Part shown: in pieces, positions 7,297 to 14,095 of the stretch
How positions within the stretch are numbered: the stretch's first letter is position 1
How the letters are laid out: every line of letters begins with the position of its first letter
DNA from: Desulfobacteraceae bacterium
Lineage (GTDB): Bacteria > Desulfobacterota > Desulfobacteria > Desulfobacterales > Desulfobacteraceae
Length of the DNA stretch: 14,807 nt
Assembly: GCA_011390435.1 (NCBI GenBank)
Contig: JAABSK010000046.1
Coordinates: forward strand, 1-14,807
Direction: 5' to 3'
Position numbers and translations under genes: made by a program
Notes under the pieces: model-generated
Told to the model about the DNA's origin: nothing
Seen by the model: the letters and a program-made list of their open reading frames with translations, nothing else
Database searches by the model: none

Positions 7297-10200
7297 ATGA
7301 TTTGCTCTATTGAAACAGCGCTAAAAAAAGAACTCAGGGATGCGGATGCAGAAGCTTTGATCAAAAAAGCAGCATCCTATTTCGGCATATCGATTCAATC
7401 GGCCCGCAGCATTAGTATCGTGACCATTGAGTCGGATCTGGATCAGGCCCGGCTTGAAAGGATCAAAGATGAGATTTTTACCAATCCCGTGACTCAGGTG
7501 TCCAGTCTATCGCCGCTGGATATTGACTTTGACTGGTGTATCTGGGTTGGCTATCGTCCGGGTGTGAAAGACAATCCCGGCGCCACTGCCATGGAAGCCA
7601 TCACTGATCATCTGGGGCGGGCATTTTTGCCGGATGAAGGTGTCTACACCTCAAAGCGGTATTGCCTGAAAGGGGATGCACTGGTTCGCGAAGATGTGGA
7701 ACGTCTGGCATCAGAACTTCTGTCAAACAGCATTATTCAGCAGTTCAAGGTCTTTTCTGCGGCACAATGGGATCGATCCAAAGGCGCAGATGTCCGGCCG
7801 GCACGGGTGATTCTGGATCATGTGCCATGCTTTGATGTGGTCTCCATTGATTCTGATGCTCAGCTGGCTGAAATTTCCGACCAGCGGAATTTAGCACTCA
7901 ATTCCCAGGACATCCCGGTGATCCGGACCTATTTTCTGGACCCGGATGTGCTGGCATCCCGTAAAACCGTCGGACTTGAAAAACCCACGGATGTAGAACT
8001 TGAATACATCTCCCAGGCCAGATCAGACCACTGTAATCACAATACATTTCAGGGCATTTTCCGATACCAGGATGCCGCAACCGGACTTGTGGTGATTGAA
8101 GACAATCTGTTTAATACCTATATCAAACAGCCGACCTTGCGACTGAAAGACAAAAAAGACTGGGTGGTTTCTGTTTTGTGGGATAATGCCGGAGTGGGCC
8201 GGTTTGATGATCAAAACAATTACGTGATCACCGGTGAGACCCACAATTCTCCTTCGAACATGGAAGCCTATGGCGGTGCGATTACCGGTATTGTCGGTGT
8301 TTATCGCGATCCCATGGGGACCGGTCTGGGATCGAAACTGTTCATGGGCAGTTTCGGGTTCTGCGTGGGGGATGTTCAGTATCGCGGTCCCTTAAAGCCG
8401 CCATTGCATCCCAGGCGACTGCTGGACGGGATTGTCGAGGGAGTGAAAGACGGTGGAAACAAGAGTGGCGTGCCCACCACCTTTGGCCAGACCCTGTTTC
8501 ATTCCGGTTACATGGGCAAGAGCCTCGTGTTTGTGACAGCCCTTGGCATCATGCCGAAACAGATCAAGGGACAGCCCAGTCATGAAAAGAAAACCACCCC
8601 GGGAGATCTGATCATCATGAGCGGCGGCCGGGTGGGAAAAGATGGTATTCACGGGGTGACAGCCTCTTCTGAAAGCTATTCTGAAAATACACCTGCCGGC
8701 CATGTCCAGATCGGTGACCCGTACACCCAGAAAAAGATGCATGATTTTCTATTGATCTGCCGGGATGAAGGTTTGATTCCATTTATTACGGATAACGGCG
8801 GCGGCGGTCTTTCCTCTTCTGTTGGCGAATCCGCAATGATCTCCAACGGGTGTGAGGTCTGGCTGGACAAGGTGCCACTGAAATATGAAGGTCTGGACAT
8901 GTGGGAAATCTGGATTTCAGAGTCTCAGGAACGCATGACCATTGCGGTTCGGCCGGAAAATCTGGATCGGTTCATGGCGCTGTCTGCTGAACATGAAGTG
9001 GAAAGCACTGTGATCGGACGCTATACCGATACCGGCAAACTGCACATTAAGTACAAGGATGATACCTGCGCATGGGTGGATATGGATCTTCTGGACAAAG
9101 GATTTCCATCCTGGGAATTTGATGCCCTCTGGCTGCCTCCTGAAACCCGTGGACTGACCGAGCCGGTCATCAGCACGCCGTCTGATTTCAATCGCCTGAT
9201 ACTGTCGGTGCTTGCGCGGCCCAATGTCTGTTCCAAGGAATGGATTCTGCGCCAGTACGATCATGAAGTTCAGGGCGGATCCGTGATCAAACCGCTGGTG
9301 GGGGTAAAGCAGAACATCCTGTCTGATGCTGTTGTCACCCGTCCGGTGCTGGGGTCGGAAAAGGGACTGGCATTTTCCCAGAGTCTTTTGCCCTGGTATT
9401 CCAAAATTGATGCCTATCACATGATGACCTGCACCATTGATGAGGCGGTCCGCCGTCTGATCTGCGTGGGCGGTGATCTTGATCATATCGGAGGCGTGGA
9501 TAATTTCTGCTGGCCCAGTATCCAGTTTGATGAGCAGAAAAATCCGGATGGAAAATTCAAGGCGGCCCAGCTGGTGCGCGCGTGCCGGGCCCTTAAAACC
9601 GCCTGTGAAGCATATGAGATTCCGTTGCTGAGCGGAAAAGACAGCATGTATGTGGATGGACACCTGGAAGGGGCTTTTGGTGAGCGTATCAAGATTTCAG
9701 CCCTTGAGACGGTACAGTTTTCCGCAACTTCCGTGATTGACGATGTGCTCAAATGCGTTTCCATGGAGCCGAAAATGGCTGGTGATCTGGTGTATGTGCT
9801 GGGCGCAACCGCGAATGAACTGGGTGCTTCTGAATTTTATGAGATGTTCCACCGCACCGGGCTGAATGTCCCCCATGTGGATTTTGACCGGAACAAACAG
9901 CTGTACCAGGCGTTGCAGGCGGCGATTGATGCGGAACTGGTGGCGTCCTGCCATGCTGTTGCCAGGGGCGGACTTGGGGTCCATCTGGCTTACATGACCA
10001 TGGCTGGCGGCCTGGGGCTTGAACTGGATCTTGCCCGGTTGCCAGTGGATGATGCACGCGGATTTCTGAGTGATGAAAAACGGCTGTTTTCAGAATCTGC
10101 CGGCCGGTTTGTGATCACCATTGATCCGTCCTGCAGGTCGGCTGTTGAACAATTATTTGACGGCATGGCTTTTGGCTGCGTCGGACAGATCAGCGGAGAA

Positions 10201-10305
10201 CATGACAATTTGAAAATTAACGGCCTGAACCAGACACCACTGGTCGATCTTTCCTGCCGCCAGCTTGACATGGCATTTAACAAGGCCTTTGGAGATATGA
10301 TATGA
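7297..10305 (+). CDS. purL: Phosphoribosylformylglycinamidine synthase, PurS-PurL fusion
   Basis: This is the synthetase subunit of FGAM synthase (fourth step of purine synthesis), which aminates FGAR using ATP and ammonia from PurQ. The 1002-residue protein is intermediate between small PurL (about 740, with separate PurS) and the large single-chain form (about 1300). Residues 78-155 resemble PurS (GYRPGVKDNPGATAMEAI, later LLSNSIIQQF). Residues 9-70 look like a second, weaker PurS repeat. The catalytic domain follows, with RSDHCNHNTF (242-251), GETHNSPSNMEAYGGAITG (from 313) and RDPMGTG. DNGGGGLSSSVGESAM comes next and a second AIR-synthase-like half follows. No glutaminase domain is present; it is encoded next door. 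ATG 7297, one base after the rseP stop, is preferred. GTG at 7285 or 7288 is possible. It overlaps purQ by 4 bp. Confidence 0.94.
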   Translation: MICSIETALKKELRDADAEALIKKAASYFGISIQSARSISIVTIESDLDQARLERIKDEIFTNPVTQVSSLSPLDIDFDWCIWVGYRPGVKDNPGATAMEAITDHLGRAFLPDEGVYTSKRYCLKGDALVREDVERLASELLSNSIIQQFKVFSAAQWDRSKGADVRPARVILDHVPCFDVVSIDSDAQLAEISDQRNLALNSQDIPVIRTYFLDPDVLASRKTVGLEKPTDVELEYISQARSDHCNHNTFQGIFRYQDAATGLVVIEDNLFNTYIKQPTLRLKDKKDWVVSVLWDNAGVGRFDDQNNYVITGETHNSPSNMEAYGGAITGIVGVYRDPMGTGLGSKLFMGSFGFCVGDVQYRGPLKPPLHPRRLLDGIVEGVKDGGNKSGVPTTFGQTLFHSGYMGKSLVFVTALGIMPKQIKGQPSHEKKTTPGDLIIMSGGRVGKDGIHGVTASSESYSENTPAGHVQIGDPYTQKKMHDFLLICRDEGLIPFITDNGGGGLSSSVGESAMISNGCEVWLDKVPLKYEGLDMWEIWISESQERMTIAVRPENLDRFMALSAEHEVESTVIGRYTDTGKLHIKYKDDTCAWVDMDLLDKGFPSWEFDALWLPPETRGLTEPVISTPSDFNRLILSVLARPNVCSKEWILRQYDHEVQGGSVIKPLVGVKQNILSDAVVTRPVLGSEKGLAFSQSLLPWYSKIDAYHMMTCTIDEAVRRLICVGGDLDHIGGVDNFCWPSIQFDEQKNPDGKFKAAQLVRACRALKTACEAYEIPLLSGKDSMYVDGHLEGAFGERIKISALETVQFSATSVIDDVLKCVSMEPKMAGDLVYVLGATANELGASEFYEMFHRTGLNVPHVDFDRNKQLYQALQAAIDAELVASCHAVARGGLGVHLAYMTMAGGLGLELDLARLPVDDARGFLSDEKRLFSESAGRFVITIDPSCRSAVEQLFDGMAFGCVGQISGEHDNLKINGLNQTPLVDLSCRQLDMAFNKAFGDMI

Positions 10306-11126
10306 AAAAGGTGAACGCTCTGGTACTGACCGGATTTGGACTGAACTGTGATACTGAGACAGCTTTTGTACTTCAGCGGGCAGGGGCTGAGGCCCACCGC
10401 GTGCATATCAATGCCCTGATTTCAGGCAAGGTGAGCCTGGCTGATTTTCATATTCTGGCGTTTGGCGGTGGTTTTTCCTGGGGAGATGACCATGGTGCCG
10501 GCGTCATCCAGGCATTGAAACTCAAAAACCATATCGGTAAAGACCTGCTGGAGTTTGTAGACCAGAAAAAGCTGATTATCGGTATCTGCAACGGGTTTCA
10601 GGCCCTGGTGAATTTAGGGCTGCTGCCTGGTCTGGATAAAGACTATACCCGGCGGTCGGTCTCAGTCACCTATAACGACTGTGGGAATTTCCGGGATCAA
10701 TGGGTGCATCTGCTCCCTGATCCTGAGAGCCCCTGCGTATTCACCCGCGGCATGTCCCTGGTGGATTTTCCCGTCCGGCATGGAGAGGGAAAGTTTGTTG
10801 CCGGGTCTGCAACGCTGGACGCTCTCTGGGCAAATCATCAGGTGGTCTATCAATACGCAGACGCACAGGGACATCCTGCAGCAGGGCAGTTTCCCCAGAA
10901 CCCCAACGGATCCGTTGATGACATTGCCGGCATCTGTGATCCCACCGGCCGGATATTCGGCTTGATGCCCCACCCTGAAGCCTATAACCATTTTACCAAT
11001 CATCCGGACTGGACACGGACAGTTCAGCATCTCAAGCGGCAGAAAATTTCTGTTGACCGTGAACAGACCCCGGGCATCCGGTTGTTTCAAAATGGTGTAA
11101 AATACATTCAGCAGACATTTTTTTAA
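10302..11126 (+). CDS. purQ: Phosphoribosylformylglycinamidine synthase glutaminase subunit PurQ
   Basis: PurQ is a class I glutamine amidotransferase that hydrolyses glutamine and passes ammonia to PurL. The nucleophile is Cys96 in GICNGFQAL. The other triad residues are His224 and Glu226 in MPHPEAYNHF. The N-terminus (LVLTGFGLNCDTETAF) and the GGGFSWGDDHGAG block match the glutaminase fold. At 274 residues it is longer than the B. subtilis-type PurQ (about 227), and its motifs lie nearer to the glutaminase domain of large PurL enzymes. This fits the PurS-PurL fusion encoded just before it. The start ATG forms an ATGA with the purL stop, which favours equal production of the two subunits. 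Confidence 0.95.
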   Translation: MKKVNALVLTGFGLNCDTETAFVLQRAGAEAHRVHINALISGKVSLADFHILAFGGGFSWGDDHGAGVIQALKLKNHIGKDLLEFVDQKKLIIGICNGFQALVNLGLLPGLDKDYTRRSVSVTYNDCGNFRDQWVHLLPDPESPCVFTRGMSLVDFPVRHGEGKFVAGSATLDALWANHQVVYQYADAQGHPAAGQFPQNPNGSVDDIAGICDPTGRIFGLMPHPEAYNHFTNHPDWTRTVQHLKRQKISVDREQTPGIRLFQNGVKYIQQTFF

Positions 11127-11150
11127 CTCTTTTTATTAAGGATATCTCGC

Positions 11151-11834
11151 GTGCTGGGAACCATTGTCAACTGCCTTGCGATTGCAGCCGGCAGCCTTCT
11201 GGGAGTCTGTTTCAAAAACGGTATTCCGGATAAATACAGTCATACGGTCATGCATGCCATTGCCTTGTCTGTTGTATTGATCGGCTTGAAAATGGCCATG
11301 GGATGCGACGAGATTCTGGTCATTATCATCAGCCTGGTGATTGGATCGCTTCTGGGAGAATGGATCGGCATTGAAACCTATCTTGAGCGACTGGGTGGAT
11401 TTCTGGAGACCCGGTTTTCAAAAAATTCAAGCACTTTTTCCACAGGGTTTATCACGGCCTCTTTGCTGTTCTGCGTGGGGTCAATGGCAGTGGTGGGTTC
11501 CCTTGAAAGCGGGTTCAACGGCAATCACGCCACATTGTTTGCCAAGTCCACCCTGGACGGGATCACCAGTATTATTTTAAGTTCATCCCTGGGGATCGGT
11601 GTTCTGTTCTCCGCTCTTCCGGTACTGGTGTATCAGGGAACCATCACCCTTCTGGCCGGAGTGCTCAAACCCTATCTGGTTCCTGCAGTGATCAGTCAGA
11701 TGTCAGCGACCGGTGGGCTGTTGATCGTGGCCATCGGCCTGAACATGTTACGGGATAAAAAGATCAAGGTGGGCAATATGCTGCCGGCAATTTTTATTCC
11801 ATTGGCATATTATTTTATTCAAAGCCTGTTTTGA
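11151..11834 (+). CDS. DUF554 family membrane protein
   Basis: This 227-residue protein is strongly hydrophobic, with about six or seven predicted membrane segments. They include residues 1-19 (LGTIVNCLAIAAGSLLGV), about 33-75, 100-118, 140-165, 185-200 and 210-227. The opening GTIVNCLAIAAGSLLG, the SLVIGSLLGEWIGIE block and FCVGSMAVVGSLESG are typical of DUF554 (YdfK-like) proteins. Their biochemical role is unknown, and transport has been suggested by annotation only. The start is GTG at 11151, 8 nt after AAGGA (11138-11142). The gene lies 24 bp after purQ on the same strand with no terminator between, so it is probably the last gene of the operon. It ends 4 bp before the convergent gene on the other strand. 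Confidence 0.85.
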   Translation: MLGTIVNCLAIAAGSLLGVCFKNGIPDKYSHTVMHAIALSVVLIGLKMAMGCDEILVIIISLVIGSLLGEWIGIETYLERLGGFLETRFSKNSSTFSTGFITASLLFCVGSMAVVGSLESGFNGNHATLFAKSTLDGITSIILSSSLGIGVLFSALPVLVYQGTITLLAGVLKPYLVPAVISQMSATGGLLIVAIGLNMLRDKKIKVGNMLPAIFIPLAYYFIQSLF

Positions 11835-11838
11835 CACA

Positions 11839-13407
11839 TCACCAGTCGATGGGGAAATAATCTTTTAAAAATTTTCCGCTGTAGTGCTGTCCGGTCAGAA
11901 TACCGTGAAAAAACGGGTCACAGATCCTGGCGGCGCCGTCAACAATATCCAGGGGTGGTTGAAAATCATGGTCATGCTGTTTCCTTTGGGCCAGCACAGC
12001 CGGGTCTTCATCTGTTACCCATCCGGTGTCCACGGAATTCATGAAGATGCCGTATTTTTTCAGGTCACTGGCTGCTGTGTGGGTGAGCATATTCAAGGCA
12101 GCCTTGGCCATGTTGGTGTGGGGGTGGCGGCTGCCTTTTTTAAACCGCAGAAATTTTCCTTCCATGGCAGAGACATTCACAATGTGTTTGGCACCGGTGT
12201 TGTCGCGCTTCATGAACTCTGCCAGCCGGTTGCACAGGACAAAGGGAGCCACGGAATTGACCAGCTGGATCTCCAGCATTTCAGCTGTCTGAATTTCTCC
12301 CAGCCGCAGCCGCCAGGAGTTGGTCTGCCGCAGATCCACCTGCTGAAGATCGGCATCCAGTTTCAAGGCTGGAAACACCCTTGAGTCGGTGACAGACGGA
12401 TCATCAAAATAGGGGATCTGGGACAGCTGGGCAGACAAACAAAGCCCGATGCCGGGTCTGGAACTGTTCCAGGCTGCAGGAAGGATTGTTTCAGTGTTCT
12501 TTGATCTGCTGCCTGGGTCTCTTTCAAGCTGTTCAATGCAGGATTGGTGGCGGCGCAGCAGCTTTTGGACCGGCGCTGAAAACTCGTGCAGCGGCCGGGT
12601 TTCATTTTTCATGAGATGGGCATAGAATTCCGGGGGCCTGCGAACGGTCTGGGCAGCGTTGTTAATCAGAATATCCAGACGATGGTAAGTGTCCCGGATA
12701 TAATCGGTAAACAGTTCCACACTGGGGGTGTGGCGCAGATCCAGCCCATGGATGTGCAGTTGGTGGCCCCAGGCTGCAAAATCCGGTTCTTTTGAAAACC
12801 GCAGGGCAGAATCCTTGGGAAAGCGGGTGGTGGCGATCACCGTTGCCCCGGCCCGGAGCATCATCAAGGTGGCCTGGTATCCAATCTTCAGCCTGGAGCC
12901 GGTGATCAGGGCCACCTGGCCGTCCATCCGGGCGGTTTGAAACCGTTTGGCATAATTGAAATCTGCACATTCAGGGCACATGGCATCGTAAAAATGGTGA
13001 ATCCGGGTAAATTCTGCCTTGCAGACATAGCAGTTTCGGGGTGTCTGCAGATATTCCGGACAAAGCTTTTCCGGGGCAACTGAATGGCTGATTCGTTTGG
13101 GAGCGGTAAAAACCGGTGTGTTTCTGGCCTTTCGGATCCCAGTGGATGCCCTCAGCTCCCGGTCTCTGGTCACAAGGGATTGCCTGAGCAGTCTTTTTTT
13201 TTCTTTGTTCCGCTTTTGAATCTCTTTGCGGTCCGGCCGGGAGATTTTCCCAGCAGCTTTGAGCAGGGCGATCCGCTGGGATTCACTTAAACCAGCCAGC
13301 AGTTCTGAATGCTGTGCCGCCAGCTCCAGAACCGGAATGCATTTGATCAGGCGGTCTAAGTGCTGCTGAGTGATCTGTTTTTGGTCTTCCGGCAGAGTTG
13401 ATCCCAT
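11839..13407 (-). CDS. Atypical short-chain dehydrogenase-like protein with N-terminal four-cysteine motif
   Basis: This 522-residue protein has three parts. Residues 1-115 are helical, with a very basic stretch at about 57-90 ([17 protein letters not shown]). Next are two CxxC pairs, Cys126/129 and Cys144/147, likely one zinc site. A Rossmann SDR domain starts near residue 160, with TGSRLKIG (169-176) and INNAAQT (248-254). About 110 extra residues precede the active-site region. NVSAMEG supplies the catalytic Ser413. At the usual YxxxK position the sequence is TNMAK (Thr431, Lys435), so the catalytic Tyr is absent; NSVDTGWV follows. I recall similar uncharacterised proteins in bacteria and fungi, but cannot confirm the substrate or activity. 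ATG 13407 is chosen because AAGGA lies 8 nt upstream (13416-13420). The in-frame TTG at 13476 lies at the promoter. It is divergent from the DUF3124 gene. Confidence 0.85.
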   Translation of the reverse strand: MGSTLPEDQKQITQQHLDRLIKCIPVLELAAQHSELLAGLSESQRIALLKAAGKISRPDRKEIQKRNKEKKRLLRQSLVTRDRELRASTGIRKARNTPVFTAPKRISHSVAPEKLCPEYLQTPRNCYVCKAEFTRIHHFYDAMCPECADFNYAKRFQTARMDGQVALITGSRLKIGYQATLMMLRAGATVIATTRFPKDSALRFSKEPDFAAWGHQLHIHGLDLRHTPSVELFTDYIRDTYHRLDILINNAAQTVRRPPEFYAHLMKNETRPLHEFSAPVQKLLRRHQSCIEQLERDPGSRSKNTETILPAAWNSSRPGIGLCLSAQLSQIPYFDDPSVTDSRVFPALKLDADLQQVDLRQTNSWRLRLGEIQTAEMLEIQLVNSVAPFVLCNRLAEFMKRDNTGAKHIVNVSAMEGKFLRFKKGSRHPHTNMAKAALNMLTHTAASDLKKYGIFMNSVDTGWVTDEDPAVLAQRKQHDHDFQPPLDIVDGAARICDPFFHGILTGQHYSGKFLKDYFPIDW

Positions 13408-13423
13408 TTTTGATGTCCTTGTG

Positions 13424-13445
13424 TTTCCGGACCATGGTCCAGAAA
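13424..13445. repeat. Palindrome upstream of the SDR-like gene (candidate operator)
   Basis: GGACCATGGTCC (13429-13440) is a perfect 12-bp palindrome. After one mismatched pair it is extended by TTTC (13424-13427) and GAAA (13442-13445). It lies between the promoter candidate and the ribosome-binding site of the - strand gene. It could be a repressor site or a leader hairpin. Function is inferred only from symmetry and position. Confidence 0.4.
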
Positions 13446-13478
13446 ATGATGTTAAGATGCATTGATCAGATCGCAATT

Positions 13479-13505
13479 ACTATAGAAAAATTCCAGGTTT
13501 GTCAA
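13479..13505 (-). promoter_or_regulatory. Candidate promoter of the SDR-like gene
   Basis: On the - strand, TTGACA (13505-13500) is followed after 15 bp by TATAGT (13484-13479). The -35 box is perfect and the -10 is good. The spacer is shorter than ideal. Transcription would begin near 13472 and give a leader of about 65 nt that contains the palindrome at 13424-13445. Confidence 0.5.
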
Positions 13506-13510
13506 TCCTG
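13494..13510. promoter_or_regulatory. Dyad over the - strand -35 box (candidate operator 1)
   Basis: CAGGTTTGTCAATCCTG is a 17-bp dyad with 7 of 8 pairs matching around a central T at 13502. It covers the -35 box of the - strand promoter. Its core TTGtCAA resembles the TTGaCAA core of the dyad centred 21 bp away. Part of the symmetry comes from the TTGACA promoter element itself. Confidence 0.35.
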
Positions 13511-13513
13511 ATG

Positions 13514-13532
13514 CCTGTGTTGACAATACAGG
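13514..13532. promoter_or_regulatory. Dyad over the + strand -35 box (candidate operator 2)
   Basis: CCTGTGTTGACAATACAGG is a 19-bp dyad with 8 of 9 pairs matching around a central A at 13523. It covers the -35 box of the DUF3124 promoter. The CCTGT/ACAGG arms lie outside the promoter hexamer and so are not explained by it. A regulator bound here would block that promoter. Confidence 0.4.
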
Positions 13533-13548
13533 ACATTGATGCGATATT
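13520..13548 (+). promoter_or_regulatory. Candidate promoter of the DUF3124 gene
   Basis: A perfect TTGACA (13520-13525) is followed by a 17-bp spacer and GATATT (13543-13548), a 4-of-6 match to the -10 box. The start point would be near 13555, ahead of the AAGGAGG ribosome-binding site. The -35 boxes of this promoter and the divergent one are only 14 bp apart. Confidence 0.5.
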
Positions 13549-13578
13549 TAACTCATTACCACAGCACTGCATTCCAAA

Positions 13579-13585
13579 AAGGAGG
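13579..13585 (+). promoter_or_regulatory. Strong ribosome-binding site deciding the DUF3124 start
   Basis: AAGGAGG is complementary to the 16S rRNA 3' end over seven bases and sits 7 nt before the ATG at 13593. It is the strongest site in the window and implies high translation. Confidence 0.8.
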
Positions 13586-13592
13586 GCCTGTT

Positions 13593-14081
13593 ATGGCCAG
13601 TTACATGAAATTTCGACTGATTTTAAGTTTTGTTTTGATCTTTACGCTGGCTGCAGTGACGATTGATGCAACCGCGCAAAATCAGGTTCCGGTATCGAGC
13701 GGTCAAGTGGTTTATGTGCCGGCCTATTCCCACATTTATATTGGAAACAGGGAGCGGCCGTTCCTGCTTGCCGTAACCCTGAGCATCCGAAATACCGATG
13801 TCATCTATCCGGTCATTATTGAACGGGTTTCGTATCACAATTCTGATGGAAAACTTCTGGAAGAATACGTCAAGAGTCCCATAAAGCTGGACAGCATGGC
13901 AGCAACGCGGTTTGTGGTTCACGAATCTGATAAATCCGGTGGTTCCGGCGCCAGTTTTATTGTGGAATGGAAATCTGTAGCGCCTGTTTCATCGCCGGTC
14001 ATTGAAACCATCATGATCGGAGCCCAGACACAGCAGGGAATCTCTTTTACCTCCAGGGGACAGGTGATCCGGGAAAAATAA
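13593..14081 (+). CDS. Exported DUF3124 family protein
   Basis: This is a 162-residue protein of unknown function. The N-terminus is a clear signal peptide: a basic MKFR, a hydrophobic core LILSFVLIFTLAAVTI, and a likely cut after Ala-Thr-Ala (before QNQVPV). It has no lipobox cysteine, so the mature product should be a soluble periplasmic protein of about 130 residues. The mature part shows the DUF3124 pattern: YVPAYSHIYIG, LAVTLSIRNTD, FVVHESDKSGGSGASFIVEW and a final QGISFTSRGQVI. The predicted content is beta-rich. The start at 13593 is chosen because a perfect AAGGAGG (13579-13585) lies 7 nt upstream. An ATG at 13536 is in frame but falls inside the promoter. It is divergent from the SDR-like gene and convergent with the potassium-channel gene (14-bp gap). 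Confidence 0.87.
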   Translation: MASYMKFRLILSFVLIFTLAAVTIDATAQNQVPVSSGQVVYVPAYSHIYIGNRERPFLLAVTLSIRNTDVIYPVIIERVSYHNSDGKLLEEYVKSPIKLDSMAATRFVVHESDKSGGSGASFIVEWKSVAPVSSPVIETIMIGAQTQQGISFTSRGQVIREK

Positions 14082-14095
14082 TCGAAAACGCTTGA

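Noticed and set aside
8917..9663. A 248-codon open frame on the - strand inside purL
   Set aside because: It is antisense to the conserved PurL core, has low-complexity His/Ile-rich content and no recognisable domain or ribosome-binding site. It is a shadow of codon bias in purL.
11884..12384. A 166-codon + strand open frame antisense to the SDR-like gene
   Set aside because: The opposite strand encodes conserved SDR motifs over the same span. This frame resembles no family.
13408..13476. TTG start at 13476 for the SDR-like protein
   Set aside because: It lies beside the -10 box, would encode the palindrome as protein, and has no Shine-Dalgarno. The ATG at 13407 has one.
13536..13592. Upstream ATG for the DUF3124 protein
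   Set aside because: It lies within the candidate promoter, before the transcription start, and would bury the signal peptide behind 19 extra residues.
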